A stretch of DNA of 6,409 nucleotides, from contig CADCUA010000494.1 in NCBI GenBank assembly GCA_902805755.1, positions 1 through 6,409 of the forward strand, in the 5' to 3' direction. The position numbers and the translations under genes are program-made. The notes under the pieces are model-generated. The model saw only the letters and a program-made list of their open reading frames with translations. It had not been told where the DNA came from and did not search any database. This document shows, in pieces, positions 1 through 5,392 of the stretch; within the stretch, counting starts at the first letter, position 1, and each line of letters starts with the position of its first letter. The DNA is from an uncultured Lysobacter sp. Lineage in GTDB: Bacteria > Pseudomonadota > Gammaproteobacteria > Xanthomonadales > Xanthomonadaceae.

Positions 1-71
1 TTGTACGAGCAGACAAGCAGAAGCCGTTGAATGCGGAGCGCCTTCTGTTTGGGCCGGTTCCGAACTCGACA

Positions 72-86
72 CAGCAGGTGCTGCTG
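72..86. other. Perfect inverted repeat downstream of the DUF6164-like gene
   Basis: CAGCAG-GTG-CTGCTG is a perfect 6-bp stem with a 3-base loop, seven bases past the stop codon of the minus-strand gene. It could end or stabilise that transcript. No T-run follows on the minus strand, so a classical intrinsic terminator is not supported. The rest of positions 1-93 shows no convincing gene. Confidence 0.25.
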
Positions 87-93
87 CCACCAA

Positions 94-459
94 TCACCCG
101 CGCAACAGAATCGCCGGCAATGCCACCAGGCCGAGCAGCACGACGATCGCCAGCACGTTCAACGCGACGCGCATCGGGTCCTTGCGCAGCACGTCGCGGA
201 ACGTCTCCGCCGTGCCATCGCGAATCGCCGCCTCGTGCTCGGCACGCACGCGCGTGCGGCGCTGGGCCTGGTACTCGGCCATCAGGCGCTTCGCCTTCGG
301 CAGGTCCTCGTTGTCCTTGATGTAGATCCCGCCTGCCGAGATGCCCCATCGGCTGGGCGGCGTTTCATAGAACTCGATGCGGTTCGCATCGAGCATCGCG
401 CGCACGTCGTCGGCCTCGTCGTCGAGCACGTGGCGCAGGTTGAGCAGGAGTTTCGACAT
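94..459 (-). CDS. DUF6164-like small membrane protein (121 aa)
   Basis: This is a 121-residue protein with a soluble N-terminal part and one C-terminal hydrophobic segment at about residues 97-119, followed by only an Arg and a Gly. The first 65 residues (start MSKLLLNLRHV, an acidic DDEADDVRAML stretch, then WGISAGGIYIKD) resemble the DUF6164 family, known to me mainly from gammaproteobacteria. The fold resembles DUF2007-type putative signal-transducing domains. A basic linker rich in Arg and Glu (residues 60-80) precedes the membrane anchor. The start is the first ATG, just before the conserved-looking KLLLNLRHV. No strong Shine-Dalgarno is visible (CATCCGACC precedes the ATG). It lies 99 bases downstream of the kinase gene on the same strand, so read-through is possible, but the gap could also hold its own promoter. 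The biochemical role is unknown. The gene call is secure; the family name is from memory. Confidence 0.88.
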   Translation of the reverse strand: MSKLLLNLRHVLDDEADDVRAMLDANRIEFYETPPSRWGISAGGIYIKDNEDLPKAKRLMAEYQAQRRTRVRAEHEAAIRDGTAETFRDVLRKDPMRVALNVLAIVVLLGLVALPAILLRG

Positions 460-558
460 GGTCGGATGATAGCGGCCAGCGCGTACTGACGCGGTATGCC
501 GGCAGCAGATGCGAGGCCGTCGCTCGACGCCATCCGCTCACGGAATTTCCACGCCGGC

Positions 559-1698
559 CTATCGCGCTTGCGCCTGCACGGCGTGCCACGGCAGCGCCAG
601 AGTGGCCCGGGTTCCGTATTCAAGTGCGTCGATCTGCAGCGTGGCCATGCCCGGATAGCGCGTATGCAGCCGTTCGCGGATGTTCGCCAGTGCGGTGCCC
701 TGCCCGGGGCGCGCTGCCCGACGTGCCTGTTCGAGCCCGATGCCGTCGTCATCAACGGTGACCTGCAGCTGCCCGCCGTGGACAAGAGCTCGCAGCCGCA
801 CGTTCCCGCCTCCCATCTTGGCCTCAAGCCCATGGTGCACCGCATTCTCCACCAGCGGTTGCAGCAGCAGCGGCGGCAGCATGGCCTGCGCGGCCTCCTC
901 CGAGGCTTCGATCGAGAACGCGAGCCGCCGCCCCATGCGGATCTGCATCAGCTGTAGATAGCAGCGTGCGGTTTCCAGCTCGACCGCGAGGGGAACATCC
1001 GTCACGCGCATCTGCCCGAGACTTGCACGCAGATAGTCGGTGAACGCTTCCAGCATCAGCTGTGCGCGGACACCGTCGCTGCCGATCAGGCTTTGAACGT
1101 TGGCGAGCGTGTTGAACAGGAAATGCGGTTCGATCTGCGCCTGCAGCATGCGCAGTTGCGACTCGGCCGCCTGCTTGGCCAGCGCGTTCTCCTTGGCCTG
1201 CAGCAGCCACCAGATCCAGTTCGCGCCGATGACCAGCAGGGCGAACATGCCGAACTTCAATTGCACCATCGGAACGCCCGACAGCTTCTTCCACATGTCG
1301 AAGTCGTATATGCGGCTCAGGATCACGTAGGCGACGCGCGTACCGAGCGCCATGCCGATGATGAGGATGGCGGTCACGGCGGCCACCGAACGCCAGTCCT
1401 GCCTTGCGGCGAGCAGCGCGAGCGTGCGCGCCGGAAGTACGCGCTCGCACAGGCGGAGCACCAGCAGCATGGTGACACCCACGCCGAGGCCGAGCACGAG
1501 GTTGTTGACCAGCGAACTGCTCCACCAGCCCGCCTCCGGGACCGCCATCAGGAACACGGAAACCGTCATCAGCACCAGCGCGATGCCGAGCACCAGCGCC
1601 CCACCCACGACCACGCGTGCCCACAGCGGGTCGCGGCGCTCCTTCTTCAGCACGAGGAAGGAGCGCAGCGCACGGTGCAGGGTCTGGCGCGTGGTCAT
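559..1698 (-). CDS. LytS/AlgZ-type sensor histidine kinase (His_kinase family, 379 aa)
   Basis: This is a membrane histidine kinase of the LytS/YehU/AlgZ class (Pfam His_kinase plus HATPase_c). It should autophosphorylate and pass phosphate to a LytTR response regulator. Four hydrophobic segments are visible at about residues 27-51, 62-86, 104-127 and 147-167, joined by short loops, so there is no sizeable periplasmic sensor domain. A short coiled linker (KENALAKQAAESQLRMLQAQ) leads to the H-box QIEPHFLFNTLAN (188-200) with phospho-acceptor His192. The N-box PPLLLQPLVENAVHHG (275-290) has Asn285. The ATP-lid motifs are DDDGIG (316-321) and GTALANIRERL (334-344). All key residues look intact. 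The ATG at 1698 is chosen because the next upstream in-frame ATG (1893) would overlap the preceding gene deeply and adds a low-complexity Arg/Pro stretch. No clear Shine-Dalgarno precedes it. The start lies 31 bases after the stop of the SUMF1-like gene, implying co-transcription and perhaps translational coupling. The likely partner regulator is encoded divergently at 2950-3696. Confidence 0.95.
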   Translation of the reverse strand: MTTRQTLHRALRSFLVLKKERRDPLWARVVVGGALVLGIALVLMTVSVFLMAVPEAGWWSSSLVNNLVLGLGVGVTMLLVLRLCERVLPARTLALLAARQDWRSVAAVTAILIIGMALGTRVAYVILSRIYDFDMWKKLSGVPMVQLKFGMFALLVIGANWIWWLLQAKENALAKQAAESQLRMLQAQIEPHFLFNTLANVQSLIGSDGVRAQLMLEAFTDYLRASLGQMRVTDVPLAVELETARCYLQLMQIRMGRRLAFSIEASEEAAQAMLPPLLLQPLVENAVHHGLEAKMGGGNVRLRALVHGGQLQVTVDDDGIGLEQARRAARPGQGTALANIRERLHTRYPGMATLQIDALEYGTRATLALPWHAVQAQAR

Positions 1699-1729
1699 GG
1701 CTAATGATGCACCGGCAGTCGCGAACCGG

Positions 1730-2758
1730 TCAGTTCGGCGAGGCCGGGATCTCCGCCAGCGCGTCGCGGCGGGCGCGATCGGCCTTCTGTGCGGCCGACA
1801 GTTCGCGTTCGAACACGACCGTCGCAGCGTTGGCGGCGGCTGCGGAGCCGGCAGGGCCGAGATCCTCCGCCACGCGGAACCCCGCCACGCCACCGATCCA
1901 GTTCACGTCCGACGGGCTGCGCGCCGTCGAGTGCGGGCCGCGCCAGTGCCAGCCGCCGCCGCGCGACGTGCGCAGCTTGCACTCGGTGCCACCCACTGCG
2001 CTGCCATCGCTCGGCACGCCGTCGTAATTCTCGCGCCAGCAGTCCTGCAGAACTTCGCCCACGTTGCCCAGCGTGTCGTACAGCCCGAACGCATTGGGTT
2101 CGTACATGCCCACGATGCTCGCGTACCCGGCCTTGTCGTCGCACGGGATGACGCCGACATGCTCCTTCGATTCCAGACCGAAGTCGCGCTTGATGGCAGC
2201 TTCTGCGGAACGGTCGGCGAGGTTTGCGTAGCGGCAGGCCATCGTTTCATCGTTGCCGAAAAAGTAGCGCTCGGTTGTGCCGGCACGATGCGCGTATTCC
2301 CACTCCGCCTCCGTCGGCAGGCGGAACTTCCTGCCGGTTTCCTTGGCCAGCCACTTCACGTACGCATCCGCCCCGTTCCAGCCGATGCAGGTCGCAGGCT
2401 CGAACTTGCTGGTGGACTGCAACGTGGTCGCTGCCGAGTAGTCGTTCGGCACGTTGGCAAACCAGCGCTTCGACGCCATCTGGATGCACATGAGCGGGGC
2501 CCTGTAGCGGGCGACTTCGACAAAGCGCTGGAACTCCGCGGCGGTCACCTCGTACTTGCCCATGCGGAACGGCTTGATCGTCACCGTGCGCAGCGGCTGC
2601 GATTGCGGCGAGCGAATGTGGCCCATTACGAATTCACCGCCCGGGATGTCGACCATCGGCGGTTCGATCGGCAGCTTGGCCTCTTGCGCGAAGGCCGGTT
2701 CGGACAGCACGGTAAGGCAGCACAGCAGATGGAACGTGAGCGCAGGCATTCGGGGCAT
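1730..2758 (-). CDS. Secreted SUMF1/FGE-sulfatase-domain protein, probably non-catalytic (342 aa)
   Basis: This belongs to the formylglycine-generating-enzyme (SUMF1, C-type-lectin-like fold) superfamily. Residues 1-24 form a signal peptide ending AFA before QEAK, so the product is exported. Family landmarks follow in order: IPGGEFVMG (38-46), KYEVTAAEFQRFV (68-80), FRLPTEAEWEYAHRAG (145-160), FGLYDTLGNVGEVLQDCW (224-241), SRGGGWHWRG (265-274) and GFR (293-295). True formylglycine-generating enzymes carry a cysteine pair just after the RGGS motif; here that stretch reads HWRGPHSTARS with no cysteine. The usual GNVWEW is altered to GNVGEV. Sulfatase activation is therefore unlikely, and a binding or structural role fits better. 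Six cysteines in the mature protein (91, 124, 175, 206, 240, 260) could form disulfides. An Ala-rich charged tail (about 301-342) extends past the domain. The ATG at 2758 gives a proper signal peptide; ATG 2749 is a close alternative. It is first in the unit with the kinase and is transcribed away from the regulator. Confidence 0.92.
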   Translation of the reverse strand: MPRMPALTFHLLCCLTVLSEPAFAQEAKLPIEPPMVDIPGGEFVMGHIRSPQSQPLRTVTIKPFRMGKYEVTAAEFQRFVEVARYRAPLMCIQMASKRWFANVPNDYSAATTLQSTSKFEPATCIGWNGADAYVKWLAKETGRKFRLPTEAEWEYAHRAGTTERYFFGNDETMACRYANLADRSAEAAIKRDFGLESKEHVGVIPCDDKAGYASIVGMYEPNAFGLYDTLGNVGEVLQDCWRENYDGVPSDGSAVGGTECKLRTSRGGGWHWRGPHSTARSPSDVNWIGGVAGFRVAEDLGPAGSAAAANAATVVFERELSAAQKADRARRDALAEIPASPN

Positions 2759-2874
2759 GAGGCTTGTTTCGCGTGGCGGGGAAGAGCGCAGGATGGGCAG
2801 TGCCCGGTTGCTGCACACGCGGCAAGCGACGAATCGACAGCCGGGGCGATGGGCTGCAGGCAGCGTGGTGGCAT

Positions 2875-2890
2875 CCGGCGTTCGCGCCGG
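2875..2890. repeat. Perfect hairpin CCGGCG-TTCG-CGCCGG
   Basis: A perfect 6-bp GC stem encloses a TTCG tetraloop, 59 bases before the regulator start. It could fold in the 5' leader of the regulator mRNA or in the SUMF1-like mRNA on the other strand, or act as a dyad operator. There is no T-tract, so it is not a standard terminator. In GC-rich DNA such a dyad can also arise by chance. Confidence 0.45.
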
Positions 2891-2905
2891 GGAGAATGCG
2901 CGGGG

Positions 2906-2920
2906 CGCCGGCGAACCGCC
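2906..2920. repeat. Overlapping palindrome CGCCGGCG and small hairpin GGCG-AAC-CGCC
   Basis: Positions 2906-2913 are the 8-bp palindrome CGCCGGCG. Positions 2910-2920 can form a 4-bp stem with an AAC loop. The CCGGCG at 2908-2913 repeats the left arm of the 2875-2890 hairpin, so it can also pair with that hairpin's right arm at 2885-2890. Confidence 0.35.
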
Positions 2921-2949
2921 AACGTGCCGATTACTCGAGCCCCGCCCAT

Positions 2950-3696
2950 ATGCCACGCGCGATAATCGCCGACGACGAACCACACCTTGCGGCATTCCTG
3001 CGCAAGCAGCTATCGCTGCTATGGCCGGAGCTGGAGATCGTGCATGTCGCCGAGGATGGGCTCGAGGCAGCGCAGTGCATCGCCCGCCTCAGTCCGGACC
3101 TCGCGTTCCTCGATATCCAGATGCCCGGCATGACCGGGCTCGAAGTCGCCCAGGGCATCGAGGGACCGACCCGCGTGGTGTTCGTCACCGCCCACGACCG
3201 TTACGCGCTGCAGGCGTTCGAACATGCGGCGCTCGACTACGTGCTCAAGCCGGTCGGACGCGAGCGCCTGGTACGTACGTTGGACAGGCTCAAGGCCGCG
3301 TGCGCCCGCCCCGCACCGGACGCAGCGCTGTCGGATGTTCTGGCGCGCCTGATGGCCCAGCCGGCTCAGGAGCGACTGCGCTACATCAGGGCCAGCCATG
3401 GCGAACTGACCCATCAGGTGGCCGTCGAGGACGTGCTGTTCTTCCACGCGGAAGACAAGTACACGGTCGTGAGAACCGCCGACGCCGAGCGCCTGATCCG
3501 CACCACGATCGCGGAACTGGAAGCCCAACTCGACCCGGCCCTGTTCTGGCGGGTACACCGCTCCACGCTCATCAATGTGGCGCACCTGGAAGGCACCCGG
3601 CGCGACGAGACGAGCCGTCTGTACGTGCGCATGCGCGGGCATGGACGGGAGCTTCCGGTCAGCCGCGCGTATGTGCATCTGTTCAAGCCGATGTAG
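2950..3696 (+). CDS. LytTR-family response regulator (LytR/AlgR type, 248 aa)
   Basis: This is a cytoplasmic DNA-binding response regulator. The N-terminal receiver domain (about residues 2-118) shows the acidic pair Asp8-Asp9, phospho-acceptor Asp55 in FLDIQMPGMTGLE (53-65), Thr80 at the end of VVFVT, and Lys100-Pro101 in DYVLKP. The C-terminal LytTR DNA-binding domain (about 143-248) shows VEDVLFFHAEDKYTVV (159-174) and FWRVHRSTLINV (199-210), ending in LPVSRAYVHLFKPM. The length is typical for AlgR/LytR/YehT regulators. The ATG at 2950 is chosen because the receiver beta-strand RAIIADDE begins two residues later. The frame stays open upstream to 2764, but that extension looks non-coding. 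No good Shine-Dalgarno is visible, so translation may be inefficient or leaderless. Its partner is almost certainly the LytS-type kinase at 559-1698, unusually encoded on the other strand with the SUMF1-like gene in between. Confidence 0.96.
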   Translation: MPRAIIADDEPHLAAFLRKQLSLLWPELEIVHVAEDGLEAAQCIARLSPDLAFLDIQMPGMTGLEVAQGIEGPTRVVFVTAHDRYALQAFEHAALDYVLKPVGRERLVRTLDRLKAACARPAPDAALSDVLARLMAQPAQERLRYIRASHGELTHQVAVEDVLFFHAEDKYTVVRTADAERLIRTTIAELEAQLDPALFWRVHRSTLINVAHLEGTRRDETSRLYVRMRGHGRELPVSRAYVHLFKPM

Positions 3697-3710
3697 GCAG
3701 CGGTCGCTGC
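3697..3710. other. Short hairpin directly after the regulator stop codon
   Basis: GCAGC-GGTC-GCTGC is a 5-bp stem with a 4-base loop starting at the base after the regulator's TAG. It could help end or stabilise the transcript. No T-run follows, so termination here is only a possibility. Confidence 0.25.
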
Positions 3711-4016
3711 GACGCTGGCTTCTGGCTGCCCGCGAGCTGACGTGCCATGCAGGCCGTCCGCAAGGACGCGACCAGGAACCCGGCGCGGCGGGTACCCGGG
3801 CGTTTCGCTGCAACCTGGCCACCCGCGTGCACAACTTTCGCAAGGCGGCTCCACCGGCTGTATGCGCAGGCACGGAGTAACCACTGTCCTGCGGACGATG
3901 ATCCGACAGGTCGCGGCCGACGCGTCAATCGCATCGTCACCCCTGCCCCCGCATGCTGCGCCGCTCAGGGGGATCACCGTTTGCCAGGATCCGGCCGCGC
4001 GCCGGGCGGGCATCAC

Positions 4017-4022
4017 AAGGAG
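4017..4022 (+). promoter_or_regulatory. Strong Shine-Dalgarno AAGGAG for the propeller gene
   Basis: AAGGAG ends 8 bases before the ATG at 4031. It fixes that ATG as the start over the in-frame upstream ATG at 3953. It is the only strong ribosome binding site I see in the window, suggesting this gene is translated better than its neighbours. Confidence 0.85.
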
Positions 4023-4030
4023 TGTTGAAG

Positions 4031-5128
4031 ATGCGTATCCGATTGTTTGTCCTCGCCACCGGGCTTGCCCTCGCCGCCAATGCCGCCGCCGGAACGAATG
4101 CAGCGCTTCCAGGCGGGCCCGATGGGGCTGCATGGCGGATCGGGCCGGAAGTGCCGGCTGCGGGTGAGCTCACCGCAGGCACGCAGGCGCCGGACAGCAG
4201 CACGCTGGTGACGTTCGGCGTCGGTCCCGACGGCCGCACGTTCGCCCACACCATGGACAGTTACGCGCCTGTGCCTGCATTGATGCGCGTGCCGGTGCCG
4301 AACGTCGGCCGCGTGCACGATGCCGATGGCGAATGGGCCGTGGCCGGCACGGCGGCGTTGCATTACGAGAACGGCCGCTGGGTGCGCCACGCGTTCGCGA
4401 AGCGCGCGGGCACGCAACTGCACATGCGGGACATCGCGGCGGGTCCGGGCGAGGCCTGGGCGGTCGGTACCGAAACCGTGCCCGGCACGCGGACCTCGCG
4501 CGGCATCGTCCAGCACTGGGACGGCAGCGCGTGGCGAATCCTGCCGGTTGCGGACGGCCTGCTCGATGGCTCGAGCGCGCTGACCACGCTGTACCTCAGC
4601 GACCGCCTGACCGTGTTCGGCGTCGACCACGACGCGACGCGCGGTGAACAGGCAATTGCACTGCAGTTCGATGGCACCGGCTGGAGCCGCGTACGGCTGC
4701 CCACGCGCGCCGGCTGGGTCGACACGATCGATGACACCGCCGCGCCTGCGATGGGCGTGGGCTGGACGGCCCCCATCGGCGCACCGCATCGCCGTCGTCC
4801 ACTGGCATACACGCTCGATTTCGAAAGCGGACGCTGGGTGCGCGTCGAAGCGCCGGGCAAGCACGCGCAGCTGACGGCGGCCGCGAGCGATTACGGCATC
4901 CCGCTCGCCATCGGCAACACGACGGACGGGCGGCTTTACGCCACGCGCGTGAATACCGACGACAGTGGTCGGTCAACCATGTTGTGCGACGAAGTGCCGC
5001 CGATCCGGGGCGCCGTGTTCGATACCACCGGCAGCATCCGACACCAGCTGTGGGCGTTCGGCTACCGGAGCACGGCGCAGGGGCGCAAGCCGCTGCTGCT
5101 CTCGTACGAATCGCAATTCGAAGAGTAA
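4031..5128 (+). CDS. Secreted repeat protein, probable beta-propeller, function unknown (365 aa)
   Basis: I do not recognise a named family. Residues 1-20 form a signal peptide (MRIR, then a hydrophobic core, then an ANAAA-type cleavage region), so the protein is exported. The mature part has recurring units built on a hydrophobic-Gly strand (WAVG-like), a variable loop, and an H-Y/W-D/E-x-G-x-W-type strand. Units begin near residues 58 (TLVTFGVG), 101 (EWAVAG, then HYENGRWV), 142 (AWAVGT, then QHWDGSAWRI), 193 (LTVFGV, then QFDGTGWSRV), 240 (AMGVGW, then DFESGRWVRV), 291 (PLAIGN) and 339 (LWAFGY, then LLLSYES). Spacing is about 41-51 residues, which fits a seven-bladed propeller of the kelch-like secreted type. 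The mature protein has one cysteine (319) and no visible catalytic motif or membrane anchor. The start is set by the AAGGAG ribosome binding site. The gene lies 334 bases downstream of the regulator and has no partner gene on its strand. It may be a target of the two-component system, but that is inference. Confidence 0.9.
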   Translation: MRIRLFVLATGLALAANAAAGTNAALPGGPDGAAWRIGPEVPAAGELTAGTQAPDSSTLVTFGVGPDGRTFAHTMDSYAPVPALMRVPVPNVGRVHDADGEWAVAGTAALHYENGRWVRHAFAKRAGTQLHMRDIAAGPGEAWAVGTETVPGTRTSRGIVQHWDGSAWRILPVADGLLDGSSALTTLYLSDRLTVFGVDHDATRGEQAIALQFDGTGWSRVRLPTRAGWVDTIDDTAAPAMGVGWTAPIGAPHRRRPLAYTLDFESGRWVRVEAPGKHAQLTAAASDYGIPLAIGNTTDGRLYATRVNTDDSGRSTMLCDEVPPIRGAVFDTTGSIRHQLWAFGYRSTAQGRKPLLLSYESQFEE

Positions 5129-5223
5129 GCGGCGCAACGAAGGACCGCACACCAGTGGCCACGGAAGGCCGCGCTGCACACGCGCGATGAGCAGTTCGAT
5201 AACAGACAGCCGGCAGTGCCGCG

Positions 5224-5244
5224 GGCTTCAGGCTTCAGGCTTCA
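5224..5244. repeat. Three perfect tandem copies of GGCTTCA
   Basis: The 7-bp unit GGCTTCA is repeated three times without mismatch in non-coding DNA between two convergent genes. It is a small simple-sequence repeat that could vary in copy number by slipped-strand mispairing. There is no sign that it controls a gene. Confidence 0.9.
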
Positions 5245-5369
5245 GAACCAGCTGATTGCAGGCGCAGGGAAGAATGCCCCGTCTGCATCAGCGCCAAGGG
5301 CCGGATACCAGGCGACGGTTGCGAGGCGCATTACGCAACTGCATCACCCTGCCCTTCTGCACCGCACCG

Positions 5370-5390
5370 GCCGCGTGCATGCGGCGCGGC
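5370..5390. other. Inverted repeat just past the acyltransferase stop
   Basis: GCCGCG (5370-5375) and CGCGGC (5385-5390) form a perfect 6-bp stem with a 9-base loop, two bases beyond the TGA of the minus-strand acyltransferase gene. The position suits a transcript-end hairpin. A following T-run is absent on the minus strand, so intrinsic termination is only weakly supported. Confidence 0.3.
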
Positions 5391-5392
5391 AA

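Larger units (their letters stand above)
2759..2949. promoter_or_regulatory. Divergent intergenic region between the SUMF1-like gene and the LytTR regulator
   Basis: This 191-base spacer must hold the promoters for both divergent units, which makes it the natural place for autoregulation by the LytTR regulator. I cannot assign a convincing -35/-10 pair on either strand; the region is too GC-rich and the matches are weak. It does contain clustered GC-rich inverted repeats at 2875-2890 and 2906-2920, described separately. No obvious Shine-Dalgarno lies before either flanking start codon. Confidence 0.55.
3697..4030. other. 334-base intergenic region without a credible gene
   Basis: Open frames in this region read as Arg/Pro/Ala-rich shadows with no recognisable domain, and I call no gene. 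It holds the hairpin at 3697-3710, a perfect 10-bp palindrome CGGGTACCCG at 3789-3798, an AlgR-box-like ACCGTTTGCC at 3976-3985 and the ribosome binding site of the next gene at 4017-4022. A promoter for the propeller gene is expected here, but no clear -35/-10 pair stands out. Confidence 0.6.
5129..5392. other. Convergent intergenic region
   Basis: These 264 bases separate the propeller gene from the convergent acyltransferase gene. Both transcripts must end here, yet I see no hairpin followed by a T-run on either strand. It contains the GGCTTCA triple repeat at 5224-5244 and the inverted repeat at 5370-5390. Frames through it show no recognisable protein. Confidence 0.6.

Noticed and set aside
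1..93. Possible tail of a plus-strand gene ending at the TGA at 28-30
   Set aside because: Only nine codons are inside the window, with no recognisable sequence, so it cannot be supported.
2764..2949. 62-residue N-terminal extension of the regulator
   Set aside because: Receiver domains begin within a few residues of the start, and the extension has no domain character.
2759..2949. Sigma-70 promoter candidates such as TTGGCG with CATTCT (minus strand, 18-base spacer)
   Set aside because: They match only 4/6 and 3/6 consensus positions in GC-rich DNA, which is not distinguishable from chance.
1352..2965. Long 537-codon open frame on the plus strand
   Set aside because: It is antisense to the SUMF1-like and kinase genes. 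The translation is Arg/Ala/His-rich without any domain and is a typical high-GC shadow frame.
2759..2995. 79-residue N-terminal extension of the SUMF1-like gene to an ATG at 2995
   Set aside because: The extension is Arg/Pro-rich, would overlap the divergent regulator start and would bury the clear signal peptide that begins at 2758.
2556..3740. 394-codon plus-strand open frame
   Set aside because: It overlaps the regulator in another frame and has low-complexity Arg/Gly/Pro composition. The regulator frame carries all the conserved motifs.
3742..4167. 141-codon plus-strand frame in the spacer before the propeller gene
   Set aside because: The composition is Arg/Pro/Ser/Cys-rich with no motif, and it overlaps the well-supported propeller start and signal peptide.
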